From assembly GCA_963703605.1 (NCBI GenBank), contig CAVPFC010000060.1, positions 1 through 64,000 of the forward strand: a DNA stretch of 64,000 nucleotides, written 5' to 3'. Below, in pieces: positions 16,152 to 25,583 of the stretch (positions are counted from its first letter, which is position 1; the number at the start of each line of letters is the position of its first letter). The position numbers and the translations under genes were made by a program. A model generated the notes under the pieces. The model did no database searches, was not told the origin of the DNA, and was given only the letters and a program-made list of their open reading frames with translations. Source of the stretch: DASXKD01 sp963703605 (GTDB lineage: Bacteria > Actinomycetota > Actinomycetes > Streptosporangiales > Streptosporangiaceae).

Positions 16152-17813
16152 TCAACCGGGCCGGGCGGCGCGAGTCTCCTCCCAGACCGGGGCGTCATAT
16201 TCCTGGACATTTCCGTCCGCACGGAACACAAGGAACCTGTCGAACGACCGGGCGAACCAACGGTCGTGGGTCACCGCCAGCACCGTTCCCTGATACGACT
16301 CCAAGCCTTCCTGCAACGCCTCCGCGCTGGCCAGGTCCAGATTGTCGGTCGGCTCGTCGAGCAGGAGCAACGTCGAACCAGCCAGTTCCAGCAGCAGGAT
16401 TTGCAATCTCGCTTGTTGTCCACCGGACAAGGTGCCATACGGCTGTCGCGCGCAACCCGCCATTTCATACCGCGCGAGTGCTGCCATGGCTTGACTGCGC
16501 GAAAGCGCGTGCTCGGTCGTGAGGATCTCCTCCGGCCAGCGGGTCATGAGGTCGGGGCGGGTGTGCGTCTGCACGAACAGCCCCGGCGCAACCCGTGCGC
16601 CAAGCCGGGCGACCCCGGTGTGCGGAATGTCCTCGCCGGACAGCAGGCGCAGGAACGTGGACTTGCCGGAGCCGTTGGCGCCGAGCACCGCGACCCGTTC
16701 GCCGTACCAGACCTCGGTGGCGAACGGACGGGTGAGCCCGGTCAGCTCCAGGTCCTCGCATCTCACGGCCCGCTTACCGGTCCGGCCGCCGCGCAGCCTC
16801 ATCCGGACGTTCTGCTCGCGTGGCGCCAGCTCCGGCGGCCCGGCCTCCTCGAACCGGCGCAGCCGGGTCTCCGCCGCCTGGAGCCGGGACGCCATGGCGT
16901 CGTTGTAGGACGCCTTCTGGCGGTACATCCGGACGAGTTGCTTGATCTTCTCGTGTTCCTCGTCCCACCGGCGGCGCAACTCGTCCAGGCGCTCATTGCG
17001 TTCCTTGCGTGCCTGGTGGTAGCTCGCGAACCCGCCGCCGTGCACCCACACGCTGCCGTCTTCCACGGTGATGATCCGCCGCGCGCAGTTCGCGAGCAAC
17101 TCCCGGTCGTGGCTGACCAGGAGCACCGTCTTGGCGGTGGACGCGAGTTGCTGCTCCAGCCACCGTTTGGCAGGGACGTCCAGGTAGTTGTCCGGCTCGT
17201 CGAGCAGCAGTACCTCGGCGGGCCCGCGCAGCAGGGCCTCGAGCACCAGCCGTTTCTGCTCGCCGCCCGACAGGGTGCCGACCGCGCGCCAGCGGCACTG
17301 TTCGTAGCCGGCCCCGAGCGCGGCCAGGCAACAGGCATCCCAGAGCACCTCGGCCTCGTACCCGCCCGCGTCCCCCCATTCGGCGAGAGCCGCCGCGTAC
17401 CGCATCTGGGCCGGCTCGTCGTCGCGCTCCATCATGACGAGTTCCGCGGCATCCAGCCGGGCCCCCGCCTGCCGAACACGCGGCTGAGCCACCGACAGCA
17501 GCAGATCCCGCACCGCGGAATCCCCGGTGATCCGCCCGGTATCCGGCTGTCCCGAATCGGCCCCGTCGGGCGCCTCGGCCCGGATCGACCCCACGAACTG
17601 CCGCATCACCCCGAGCCCGCCGCTAAACGTGACCGACCCCGATTGCGGTTCGGTGTCCCCCGCGACAAGCCTGAGCAGTGTCGTCTTCCCCGCACCGTTG
17701 GGCCCGACGAGCGCGGCCGTCGTCCCTTCCCCGACCCGGAACGAGGCATCGTCGATCAGCGCCCTCCCATCGGGAAGGGCGTGGCCAACATGAGCCACCT
17801 CGACGTGTCCCAT
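16152..17813 (-). CDS. ABC-F family ATPase
   Basis: A protein of about 553 residues with two ABC ATPase domains and no membrane segments, as in ABC-F proteins that act on ribosomes. Domain 1 has Walker A GPNGAGKTT, signature LSGGEQKRL and Walker B VLLLDEPDNYLD. A charged linker (RRWDEEHEKIKQLVRMYRQK) follows. Domain 2 has GANGSGKST, LSGGQQARLQ and LLLDEPTDNLD. I chose ATG 17813 (MGHVEVAHVG), where family similarity begins. Members range from translation factors to antibiotic-resistance proteins, and sequence alone does not separate these here. There is no obvious link to the cox genes downstream. Confidence 0.88.
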   Translation of the reverse strand: MGHVEVAHVGHALPDGRALIDDASFRVGEGTTAALVGPNGAGKTTLLRLVAGDTEPQSGSVTFSGGLGVMRQFVGSIRAEAPDGADSGQPDTGRITGDSAVRDLLLSVAQPRVRQAGARLDAAELVMMERDDEPAQMRYAAALAEWGDAGGYEAEVLWDACCLAALGAGYEQCRWRAVGTLSGGEQKRLVLEALLRGPAEVLLLDEPDNYLDVPAKRWLEQQLASTAKTVLLVSHDRELLANCARRIITVEDGSVWVHGGGFASYHQARKERNERLDELRRRWDEEHEKIKQLVRMYRQKASYNDAMASRLQAAETRLRRFEEAGPPELAPREQNVRMRLRGGRTGKRAVRCEDLELTGLTRPFATEVWYGERVAVLGANGSGKSTFLRLLSGEDIPHTGVARLGARVAPGLFVQTHTRPDLMTRWPEEILTTEHALSRSQAMAALARYEMAGCARQPYGTLSGGQQARLQILLLELAGSTLLLLDEPTDNLDLASAEALQEGLESYQGTVLAVTHDRWFARSFDRFLVFRADGNVQEYDAPVWEETRAARPG

Positions 17814-18058
17814 TCCGAACCCATTCCCCGCTCGACGCCCCGGCCAGCCCGCCGCCGGTTCCCGCCCCACCTAACCCGTCGCGGCCAGCTCAGGCAACGC
17901 ATTAACCCGGACCGGAGCTATGGCCGGTCGCGGAGGGGACGGCCACCGGCGCCCGGACCGGGTGCGCGGCTCGTCGCGAGCGGTACTCGCGCCAGGTGAG
18001 CCAGACCAGGATTGCGTCGAAGACAGTCAGCGCGGTCAGCCCGGCCGGTCCGACGGGG

Positions 18059-19405
18059 TCAGCTGCGCCGCCCCGAGTGGGCCAGCGCGGCCGTCAGGTC
18101 ATCGAGGGCGCTCAGCGAGTGCGCGCTCACGACGGCGTCGCAGTAGGGCCACGCGGCCGCCATGCCCCCGGCCAGCGGCTGGTACTCGGGACTTTGCGTG
18201 CGCGGGTTGACCCAGATGATCCGGTGCGCGACCCGGGACAACCGCTCCATCTCCCGGCGCAGGACGGCCGGGTCCCCGGTATCCCAGCCATCGGAGATGA
18301 TGAGCACGACCGCCCCCCGCGCCATGCCCCGGCGCCCGTAAAGGTCGTTGAACTCGGCCAGCGACTCACCGATCCGGGTCCCGCCCAGCCAGTCCGGCGC
18401 CGTCTGGCCCGCCTGCTGGAGCGCAACCCCGGGCCGGGCGTGCGCCAGCGTGCCGGTCAGCCTGGTGAGCCGGGTCGCGAACGTGAACACCTCGGCTCGC
18501 GCACCGCCGGCCGCGCAGTACAGCAACTGGAGCATGGCCCGCGCGTAGGGCTCCATCGAGCCGGAGATGTCGCAGAGCACCACCAGCCGGCGGGGTTGGC
18601 GCACCGGCGCCTGCCGGGCCAGCCGCAGCGGATGGCCGCCGGTCCGCCGGGCCTGGCGCAGCGTGGCACGCAGGTCCGCCCGGCGCCCGTGCGGCGTGCG
18701 CCGTGGGCGGCGCGACCGGCGCAGCGGCACGGCCAGGGTCAGCTTGCGCATGAGCCCGGACAGCAGCAGCAGTTCGGCCGGAGTCAGCTCGGCGAAGTCG
18801 GTGCTGGCCAGCCGCTCGACGGCGCTGGCCAGCGTGTGCCGGGGCGCCTCCGCGTCCTCCTCTTCGGGGGCTTCCTCGTCCAGGGGCACCAGCCCGCTCC
18901 GGCCGGCCGGGGACTGTGGCTGGTCCGGTTCGCCGTCGTCCGGCTCCTGGGAGGCGTGGGTCCGGGCCGCATCGGCCGCCTGCCGCAGCAGGTCAGACAC
19001 CTGCGATGTGCGGGGGTGACCGCCGGGCGGCCCCGCGGCCCGCGGCTCGCCCCCGGCCGGGTCCCTGGGGCCGCCGAAAAAGTCCAGGAAGACCCGGCGC
19101 AGCGTCTCGATGTGATCCTGGTTCGATGCCAGCGTGGCCAGCGCGCACAAGTACAAACTCCGCAGCGTGGCTGGCCGGGCCACGGTGACCGCCCGGGCGA
19201 ACCGCTCGCACCGGCCGGGGTCGGCCGGCACCCCGGCGGCGCGCAGCGCCACGCCGAATCTGGCGGCCGCCAGCGCGAGGTCCTCCGCCGGGGCTGGCCC
19301 GCCGCGGATCCCGGTCTCGGGGGGGTCAGGGCTCACCGGCACCTTCCCAGCTCGCCCCGGGCGACGGCTCCGCCGCCGCCTGCCAACCCCATGACACCGG
19401 GTCAT
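18059..19405 (-). CDS. coxE: VWA-domain CO dehydrogenase maturation protein CoxE (locus A)
   Basis: A 448-residue CoxE-like protein with a C-terminal von Willebrand A domain. The metal-site motifs are DISGSMEPYARAML, GGTRIGESL and SDGWDTGDP. The middle of the protein is acidic and low-complexity. In Oligotropha, CoxE works with the CoxD ATPase to build the copper-sulfur-molybdenum centre of CoxL. It is the last gene of the minus-strand coxM-S-L-D-E operon; its ATG shares one base with the coxD stop. The first 25 residues are basic, so a later start is possible. A second copy lies at 33420-34583. Confidence 0.88.
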   Translation of the reverse strand: MTRCHGVGRRRRSRRPGRAGKVPVSPDPPETGIRGGPAPAEDLALAAARFGVALRAAGVPADPGRCERFARAVTVARPATLRSLYLCALATLASNQDHIETLRRVFLDFFGGPRDPAGGEPRAAGPPGGHPRTSQVSDLLRQAADAARTHASQEPDDGEPDQPQSPAGRSGLVPLDEEAPEEEDAEAPRHTLASAVERLASTDFAELTPAELLLLSGLMRKLTLAVPLRRSRRPRRTPHGRRADLRATLRQARRTGGHPLRLARQAPVRQPRRLVVLCDISGSMEPYARAMLQLLYCAAGGARAEVFTFATRLTRLTGTLAHARPGVALQQAGQTAPDWLGGTRIGESLAEFNDLYGRRGMARGAVVLIISDGWDTGDPAVLRREMERLSRVAHRIIWVNPRTQSPEYQPLAGGMAAAWPYCDAVVSAHSLSALDDLTAALAHSGRRS

Positions 19406-20334
19406 CAGGGCTCGTCGGCGGTGAGCGCCGCGAACCCGGTGGCGCGGACCGCGCGCAGGTCCTCGGAGTACTTCAGCACCGCACCGGCGGTCGCGTTCGC
19501 CGATGCGCCGTCCAGGCTGGGCGCGCCCAGCACGTTCAGCGCACCGGCCCAGCTGATGGCCTCCGCCACGCCGGGCGGTTTGGCCAGGTCAAGGTCGCGC
19601 AGCCGGGCCACCCCCAGCGCCACCTGGCCGGCCAGCATCTCGGTCGTGGCCGGCACCCGGCGGCGGATGATCGCGGCCACCCGGCCCGTGTCCGGGTAGT
19701 CGATCCAGTGGTACAGGCACCGCCGCTTCAGCGCGTCGTGCAGGTCACGGGTGCGGTTCGAGGTCAGCACGACGACCGGGCGGAACCGGGCCCGGCGGGT
19801 GCCGAGTTCCGGGATGGTCACCGCCGACTCGGCGAGCAGTTCGAACAGGAACGCCTCGAACTCGTCGTCGCCGCGGTCCACCTCGTCGATCAGCAGCACC
19901 GCGGGGCGCGGCCCGGGATGATCCAGCGCGGCGAGCAGCGGCCGGGCCAGCAGGTACTCCTCGCTGAACAGGTCGGCGTCGCGGAGCGCCTCGCCCCTGG
20001 ACTCGGCCAGCCTGATCGCCAGCAACTGGCGCGGGTAGTTCCACTCGTACAGGGCCTCCGAGGAGGTCAGCCCCTCGTAACACTGCAGCCGGAGCAGCGG
20101 GGTGTCCAGCGCCTCGGCGAGGGCCTTGGCAGCCTCGGTCTTGCCGACGCCGGGTTCGCCTTCGAGCAGGATCGGCTGCCCCATCCGTGCGGCCAGGAAC
20201 AACGCGGTGGCCAGCGCCTCGTCCGCGAGATACCCGGTGGAGTCGAGCGCACCCAGCAGCGCCACCGGATCGGGGATTCGCGCCGCAAGGTCGTAATGCA
20301 TGCTGCCGGGGGTGTTAATGACGTCCTCACTCAT
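19405..20334 (-). CDS. coxD: MoxR-type AAA+ ATPase CoxD (locus A)
   Basis: A 309-residue AAA+ ATPase of the MoxR group. It has Walker A LLEGEPGVGKTEAAKALAEA, Walker B AVLLIDEVDRGDDEFEAF, the sensor stretch VVVLTSNRTRDLHDALKRRC and a C-terminal helical lid. CoxD assists introduction of sulfur and copper into the CoxL active site, with CoxE as partner. It overlaps the end of coxL by four bases, fixing its place in the operon. The Walker and sensor residues look intact. A paralogue is at 34576-35454. Confidence 0.9.
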   Translation of the reverse strand: MSEDVINTPGSMHYDLAARIPDPVALLGALDSTGYLADEALATALFLAARMGQPILLEGEPGVGKTEAAKALAEALDTPLLRLQCYEGLTSSEALYEWNYPRQLLAIRLAESRGEALRDADLFSEEYLLARPLLAALDHPGPRPAVLLIDEVDRGDDEFEAFLFELLAESAVTIPELGTRRARFRPVVVLTSNRTRDLHDALKRRCLYHWIDYPDTGRVAAIIRRRVPATTEMLAGQVALGVARLRDLDLAKPPGVAEAISWAGALNVLGAPSLDGASANATAGAVLKYSEDLRAVRATGFAALTADEP

Positions 20335-22709
20335 GGGATTGCCAGGTCCGTTCGCACCGGGTTGCCCTGGATCGCGGACCAGACGTTGGCCGGAGTCAGC
20401 GGCATGTCGGCGTGCCGCACGCCGTACGGTGCCAGGGCGTCCATCACGGCGTTGACCACCGCTGCTGGGGATCCTACGGTGGCCGACTCACCGACCCCCT
20501 TCGCGCCTATGGGGTGGTGCGGGCACGGGGTTACCGTCTCGCTCAGCTCCCAGGACGGGCACTCCACGGACGTGGGCAGCAGGTAGTCCATGAAGGAGCC
20601 GCCCAGGCAGTTGCCGTCGGCGTCGAACGCGATCGCCTGCATCAGCGCCATGCCGATCCCGTCGCAGAGCCCGCGGTGAATCTGCCCCTCCACGATCATC
20701 GGGTTGATCCGCACACCACAATCGTCCACCGCGATGAACCGGCGTACCTTCACGACCCCGGTTCCGGGGTCGACGTCTGCCACGCAGATGTAGGCGCCAT
20801 AGGGATAGGTGAGGTTGGGCGGGTTGTACACCGCGCCCGCGTCCAGGTGCCCCTGGACCCCGTCGGGCAGCTCGAGCGACGAGTGCGCGGCCATGGCGAT
20901 CTCGGCGATGGTCCTGCCCTGCTCCGGGTCGCCGCGCACCTGCCACCTGCCGTTGGCCCACTCCAGGTCGTCCGCGGAGGCCTCCAGCATGGCCGCCGCC
21001 ACGATCTTCGCCCGCTCCCGGACCATGCGCGCCGCGACCGCGGCCGCCGCGCCGGAGACCGGCGTCGAGCGGGAGCCATAGGTGCCCAGGCCGAACGGGG
21101 TCCGGTCGGTATCCCCGTGGACGACCTCGACGTCATCGGGGGAAAGGCCCAGCTCCTCGGCCACGATCTGGGCGAACGTGGTCTCGTGGCCCTGGCCCTG
21201 GGTCTGGCACGACACCCCGAGCACCGCCTTGCCGGTCGGGTGCACCCGCAGGTCGGCGCCGTCGGCCATGCCCAGGCCGAGGATGTCCATGATCTTGCGT
21301 GGCCCGGCCCCGACCGCCTCGGTGAAGAAGCTGATGCCGATGCCCATCAGCTCGCCGCGCTCGCGTTTTTCGGCCTGCTCGCGGCGCAGCGCGGGGTAGT
21401 CCGCGGCGTCGAGCGCCACCTGGAGCGTCTTGGCGTACTCGCCGGAGTCGTACTCCCAGCCGGTCGGCGAGGTATACGGGAACTGCTCGGGCCGCAGCAG
21501 GTTCTTCATCCGCAAGTCGGCCGGGTCGGCGCCGAGCTCGGCGGCCAGCAGGTCCATCATGCGCTCGACCAGGTACACCGCCTCGGTGACCCGGAACGAG
21601 CAGCTGTAGGCGACCCCGCCCGGGGCCTTGTTGGTGTAGACGCCCCTGACCTGGCAATGGGCAGCCTCCAGGTCGTAGGAACCGGTGAACACCCCGAAGA
21701 ACCCGGCGGGGAACTTGGTCGGCTGCGCGGCCCCGTTGAACGCGCCGTGGTCGGCGAGGACGCTGACCCGCAGCCCGACAACCTTGCCATCGCGGGTCGC
21801 GGCGATCTCGCCGTGCATGTGGTAGTCGCGCGCGAACGCGGTGCTCATCAAGTTCTCCGACCGGTCCTCCATCCACTTGACGGGCCGTCCGGTGATCAGG
21901 GAGCCCACGATCGCGCATACGTAGCCGGGGTAGACCGGTGCCTTGCTGCCGAAGCCGCCGCCGATGTCGGGGGAGACGACCCGGATCTTGTGCTCGGGCA
22001 GCCCGGCGAACATCGCGTACAGGGTGCGGTGCGCGTGCGGCGCCTGCGACGTGCACCAGATCGTGAGCTTCCCGGTGACCTGGTCCATGTCGGCGATTGC
22101 GCCGCACGTCTCCAGCGGGGCCGGGTGGGACCGCGGGTAGAGCATGTCCTGCGCCAGCACGACGTCGGCCGCCGCGAACGCGGCATCGGTCGCGGCCCGG
22201 TCGCCGGCCTCCCACTCGAAGATGTGGTTGTCGGTCTTGCCCTTGATGTCGTCGCGGATCACCGGGGCACCGGGATCGAGGGCCCGCTCGGCGTCGATCA
22301 CCGGCGGCAGCGGCTCGTACTCGACGTAGATCAGCTCGAGCGCGTCCCGGGCCGAGTACCGGTCCTGGGCGACGACGAACGCTACCTCCTGGCCCTGGAA
22401 CCGCACCTTGTCGGTGGCGAGCACCGCCTGCACGTCGCGGGACAGCGTCGGCATCCAGGCGAGGCCGAGCCCGGCCAGGGTTTCGCCGGTGATGACGGCC
22501 TTGACCTTGGGGTGGGCCTCGGCGGCGGTGGTGTCGATGGCGGTGATCCTGGCGTGCGCGAGCGGGCTGCGCAGGACCGCGCCGTACAGCATCCCGGGCA
22601 GCCGGATGTCGTCCACGAAGGTGCCCCGGCCGCGGATGAAGCGCGCGTCCTCCTTGCGCCGCAGCGGACCGTAGGCCCCGTTCGGGCTGGGCACGAGCGG
22701 CGCGCTCAC
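20331..22709 (-). CDS. coxL: Form I aerobic CO dehydrogenase large subunit CoxL (locus A)
   Basis: A 792-residue molybdopterin subunit. The loop AYSCSFR (Cys370, codon 21600-21602) fits the AYxCSFR signature of form I CO dehydrogenase, where Cys holds the Cu of the Mo-S-Cu centre. Form II enzymes have AYRGAGR. The base-providing Glu is in GAKGVGES, and the cofactor motifs VSPDIGGGFGSKAPVYPG and QTQGQGHETTFAQ are present. I chose GTG 22709 because it overlaps the coxS stop (GTGA); the same frame runs open upstream through coxS but is not homologous there. The enzyme oxidises CO to CO2 and passes electrons through CoxS and CoxM. The Ser at the x position differs from the Arg in locus B. Confidence 0.93.
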   Translation of the reverse strand: MSAPLVPSPNGAYGPLRRKEDARFIRGRGTFVDDIRLPGMLYGAVLRSPLAHARITAIDTTAAEAHPKVKAVITGETLAGLGLAWMPTLSRDVQAVLATDKVRFQGQEVAFVVAQDRYSARDALELIYVEYEPLPPVIDAERALDPGAPVIRDDIKGKTDNHIFEWEAGDRAATDAAFAAADVVLAQDMLYPRSHPAPLETCGAIADMDQVTGKLTIWCTSQAPHAHRTLYAMFAGLPEHKIRVVSPDIGGGFGSKAPVYPGYVCAIVGSLITGRPVKWMEDRSENLMSTAFARDYHMHGEIAATRDGKVVGLRVSVLADHGAFNGAAQPTKFPAGFFGVFTGSYDLEAAHCQVRGVYTNKAPGGVAYSCSFRVTEAVYLVERMMDLLAAELGADPADLRMKNLLRPEQFPYTSPTGWEYDSGEYAKTLQVALDAADYPALRREQAEKRERGELMGIGISFFTEAVGAGPRKIMDILGLGMADGADLRVHPTGKAVLGVSCQTQGQGHETTFAQIVAEELGLSPDDVEVVHGDTDRTPFGLGTYGSRSTPVSGAAAAVAARMVRERAKIVAAAMLEASADDLEWANGRWQVRGDPEQGRTIAEIAMAAHSSLELPDGVQGHLDAGAVYNPPNLTYPYGAYICVADVDPGTGVVKVRRFIAVDDCGVRINPMIVEGQIHRGLCDGIGMALMQAIAFDADGNCLGGSFMDYLLPTSVECPSWELSETVTPCPHHPIGAKGVGESATVGSPAAVVNAVMDALAPYGVRHADMPLTPANVWSAIQGNPVRTDLAIP

Positions 22710-23167
22710 GACTCGCTCCCGGCCGCCCACAGCACGGAGCGGACGATGTTCTCGTAGCCGGTACAGCGGCAGACCTGGCCGGACAGTGCCTCGCGGACCT
22801 GCTCGGCGGTGGGGTCGGGGTTGTGGTCGAGCAGCCAGCGGGCGGTCATCATCATGCCCGGCGTGCAGAAGCCGCATTGCAGCCCGTGGCACCGGGCGAA
22901 CCCCTCCTGGACCGGGTCGAGGCGGCCGTTCGATTCCAGGCCCTCCACGGTGCGGACCCGGTGCCCGTCGGCCATGGCCGCGAGCACGGTGCACGACTTC
23001 ACCGGTATTTCGTCGAGCCACACCACGCAGGCGCCGCAGTTCGAGGTGTCACAGCCCCAGTGTGAGCCGGTGAGCTCCAGCTCATCGCGGAGGAAGTGAA
23101 TCAGCAGCAGCCGCGGCTCCACCTCGCGGGTGTACGCGTCGCCGTTGACCAGCACCGTGATCTGCAT
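22706..23167 (-). CDS. coxS: CO dehydrogenase small iron-sulfur subunit CoxS (locus A)
   Basis: A 153-residue protein with both 2Fe-2S sites of the xanthine-oxidase family. The plant-type N-terminal cluster is in GCDTSNCGACVVWLDE with a fourth Cys in PVKSCT. The C-terminal cluster is in LQCGFCTPGMMM and GQVCRCTGYENIV. It carries electrons from CoxL to the FAD of CoxM. It starts one base after the coxM stop and overlaps coxL, so the three structural genes are translationally linked. Confidence 0.93.
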   Translation of the reverse strand: MQITVLVNGDAYTREVEPRLLLIHFLRDELELTGSHWGCDTSNCGACVVWLDEIPVKSCTVLAAMADGHRVRTVEGLESNGRLDPVQEGFARCHGLQCGFCTPGMMMTARWLLDHNPDPTAEQVREALSGQVCRCTGYENIVRSVLWAAGSES

Positions 23168-23168
23168 C

Positions 23169-24044
23169 TCAGGCGTCCCCGCCCCGGGCCCGCTCCAGCG
23201 CGCGGCGCAGCGCGCGGGCGGTGAGCTCGCTGGCCAGGTGCCGCTTGTAGGCGGCCGGGCCGCGCTGGTCCGAGGTCGGCCGGCAGTGCTCGGCCGCGAT
23301 CTCCCCGGCCCGGGCGAAGTTCTCCTCGCTGGGCGCCGCGCCGCGCAGGAACTCCTCGGCCTCGGCCGCGGCGAAGTGCTGCGCGCCGACGGCGGTCAGC
23401 CCGATCCCGGCGTCGGAGATGCGGTCACCGGCCAGCCACAGCGCCGCCCCGGCGGCGCCCACCGGCCAGTCGCCGACGCGGCGGCCGACCTTCTCGTAGG
23501 CGCTGCCGCCGCCGGGCCTGACCCGGATCCGGATCTCGGTGAGCAGCTCGGCGGGGCCGACGACGGTCTCGTAGGGCCCGGTGTGGAACTCCCGGGCCGG
23601 CACCGTCCTGGTGCCCTCCGGGTGGCAGATCACCATGATCGCCTTGAGCGCGGCGAACGTCGCGGACAGGTCCTCGGACGGGTCGGCCTGGCACAGCGAG
23701 CCGCCGATGGTGCCCCAGTTCCGCACCACGGGGTCGGCGATCACCTTTTCGGCGTCGTGCAGGATCGCGAAGTGCTCGCCGGCCTCCGCGGAGTCGAGGA
23801 GCTGCGCGTGCCTGGTCAGCGCGCCGATCCGCAGCTCGCCGTCCGCCATCTGGATGTAGGAGAGCTCGCTGAGCGCGTTGATGTCGATCAGGGTCTCCGG
23901 CTGGGCCAGGCGCAGCTTCATCATCGGGATGAGGCTGTGCCCGCCGGCCAGGATCCGGGCCTCGGGGCCGTACCTGGTGAGCAGGGCCAGGGCGTGCGCG
24001 ACGCTGGTCGCCTTCTCGTACTCGACCTGCGCCGGAACCTGCAT
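23169..24044 (-). CDS. coxM: CO dehydrogenase FAD-binding medium subunit CoxM (locus A)
   Basis: A 291-residue FAD subunit with the two flavin-binding loops of the family, ILAGGHSLIPMMKLR and NWGTIGGSLCQADPSED. The C-terminal part resembles CO dehydrogenase flavoprotein C-terminal domains (RGPAAYKRHLASELTARALR). It accepts electrons from CoxS and passes them to the respiratory chain. It is the first gene of locus A. GGGAG lies ten bases before the ATG. The 62-bp gap to the divergent lysR gene must hold the promoters of both. Confidence 0.92.
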   Translation of the reverse strand: MQVPAQVEYEKATSVAHALALLTRYGPEARILAGGHSLIPMMKLRLAQPETLIDINALSELSYIQMADGELRIGALTRHAQLLDSAEAGEHFAILHDAEKVIADPVVRNWGTIGGSLCQADPSEDLSATFAALKAIMVICHPEGTRTVPAREFHTGPYETVVGPAELLTEIRIRVRPGGGSAYEKVGRRVGDWPVGAAGAALWLAGDRISDAGIGLTAVGAQHFAAAEAEEFLRGAAPSEENFARAGEIAAEHCRPTSDQRGPAAYKRHLASELTARALRRALERARGGDA

Positions 24045-24106
24045 GCACCCGCTCCCGATCCTTGGCTCGCGTCCTGAGTGTATGAGGGCGCCATAATGAC
24101 AGTGCC
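24045..24106. promoter_or_regulatory. Divergent coxM / lysR promoter region
   Basis: Only 62 bases separate the two starts. CATAAT at 24092-24097 is a good -10 hexamer for lysR and ends ten bases before its ATG. There is no ribosome-binding site, so the lysR transcript may be leaderless or nearly so. The stretch TATGAGGGCGCCATAA is partly palindromic around GGCGCC and could be the LysR-type regulator's binding site. Confidence 0.5.
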
Positions 24107-25054
24107 ATGACGCTCACTCAGCTCAACGCGTTTGTGCTGGTTGCTCGCCTCGGCTCGGTGACTGCGGCGGCGAACGCACTCGGCGTCAGCGAGCCGGCCG
24201 TGTCCCAGGCCCTGTCGGCTCTCCGCCAGCATCTGGGCGACCAGCTGGTGACGCGCGGGCCCGCGGGCATGACGCTCACCGCGGGCGGCTCCAGGCTCCT
24301 GTCGGCCGCGTCCCAGATCGTCGTGCTCGGCGCCGAGGCGCACGCCGCGGTCCGCGCGGCGCAGGGCGCCCCGGAGCAGCTCCGGGTGGTGGCCACCTCC
24401 GCGATCGCCGAGTTCGTGGTCAGCCCGCTGATGGAGGCGTTCACCCGGCGGTACGCGGGCTCGGTTGAGGTGTCGGCGGGCGTGGCGGTGACCAAGGAGA
24501 TGGGGGTCCTGGTCGCCAACCGGCTGGCCGACGTGGCGATCAGCTCCAGCATGACCCGCGACCCCGCGCTGGCCGTGGTGACCGAGCCGATCTTCCGGTA
24601 CCGCCTGGTCGTGGTCGCCGCCAAGCAGGCCACGCTGCGGGGCAGCCCGCGCCAGTGGCGCTGGCTGGTGGACCCGTCCGGCACCGACCCCGGCAGCGAC
24701 ACCGGGCAGTTGCTGGCCGGGCTGGGGATACCGGAGAGCCAGATCGGCGTGTTCCCCAACCAGACCGCCGCCTGGGCCGCGGCGGCCGACGGCGCCGGGG
24801 TCGCTCCCGCGGTGGAGCACCTGGTCGCGCAGCAGCTCCGCCGGGGCGACCTGTCGCTGGCCGAACTGCCCGGGCCGCCCATGGAGGCCTGCTGGCACGT
24901 GACCGTGCTGGAGCGGCAGAACCGGAGCAACGCGGCGAGCGCGCTGCGCCGCTTCCTGAGCACGCCCGAGGCCATGCACCTGATGCGCTCCCCGGCCGCC
25001 GGAGTTCCCCCCTCCCGCTTCCGCCCCCCGGTGTATGTGACAATCTGGAGCTGA
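24107..25054 (+). CDS. LysR-family transcriptional regulator
   Basis: A 315-residue LysR-type regulator. The N-terminal winged helix-turn-helix reads QLNAFVLVARLGSVTAAANA then LGVSEPAVSQALSALRQHLG. The effector-binding domain spans residues from about 90 to 295. It is divergently transcribed from cox locus A and lies upstream of cox locus B in the same direction, the usual position for a pathway regulator. LysR regulators controlling cox genes are known in other CO oxidisers. CO or redox state as its signal is only inference. No ribosome-binding site precedes the ATG. Confidence 0.88.
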   Translation: MTLTQLNAFVLVARLGSVTAAANALGVSEPAVSQALSALRQHLGDQLVTRGPAGMTLTAGGSRLLSAASQIVVLGAEAHAAVRAAQGAPEQLRVVATSAIAEFVVSPLMEAFTRRYAGSVEVSAGVAVTKEMGVLVANRLADVAISSSMTRDPALAVVTEPIFRYRLVVVAAKQATLRGSPRQWRWLVDPSGTDPGSDTGQLLAGLGIPESQIGVFPNQTAAWAAAADGAGVAPAVEHLVAQQLRRGDLSLAELPGPPMEACWHVTVLERQNRSNAASALRRFLSTPEAMHLMRSPAAGVPPSRFRPPVYVTIWS

Positions 25055-25256
25055 TCTACCACAATCTGCTCGTGTGGTGCTGACCCTGACCCCGCCACCC
25101 CGCGCGGTGCTGACCCTGACCCCGCCCAGGCAGGCGCTCGGAGCCGGTTAAGCAACCACTTATTCGCGTGTTGCGGGGCCGACGGGCGGGGCAGATCATG
25201 TGGACAACAGCGGCGACGGTGCAGGGTGGGCTCCGTCCGACACCTGGAGCGGCGCT

Positions 25257-25544
25257 ATGCGGATCGAGTCAGACGGGCACAGCCAGGGCAATCCGCGCCT
25301 GTATGAGCTCATCGAGCACGCACCGAAGACCGGGAAGAGCCCGACCGTCTGGGCCTGGCCCGAGCTGATCGACTACCTCAAGATCGCCGGGCAGCCGGTG
25401 GCCGGGCCGTGGCCGCCGCACCAGGAGCCCCGGCCGGACCCCGAATACGACTCCCTCCCCGTGGCCGTGCCCGACCCGGAAAGCCAGCGGCCCGCGCGCG
25501 GCGCCGGTCCCGGCCCGGAGGATACCCCGCAAGACCGCACCTGA
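25257..25544 (+). CDS. Small hypothetical protein upstream of cox locus B
   Basis: A 95-codon frame starting at ATG 25257 with GGAG seven bases upstream. The N-terminal half looks like a folded domain (GNPRLYELIEHAPKTGKSPT, VWAWPELIDYLKIAG). The C-terminal half is proline-rich and probably disordered. I do not recognise the family. It ends 39 bases before coxM of locus B and may be the first gene of that operon. A longer version from 25200 is possible. Confidence 0.5.
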   Translation: MRIESDGHSQGNPRLYELIEHAPKTGKSPTVWAWPELIDYLKIAGQPVAGPWPPHQEPRPDPEYDSLPVAVPDPESQRPARGAGPGPEDTPQDRT

Positions 25545-25583
25545 CCTGCGGGTACAGCTTTCTCACAAGGGCTGGAGGACTGT

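Noticed and set aside
20412..22757. A 781-codon open frame on the plus strand opposite coxL of locus A
   Set aside because: It is a shadow of the high-GC coxL gene. Its protein is Arg/Gly/Val-rich with no known motif, while the minus frame matches CoxL throughout.
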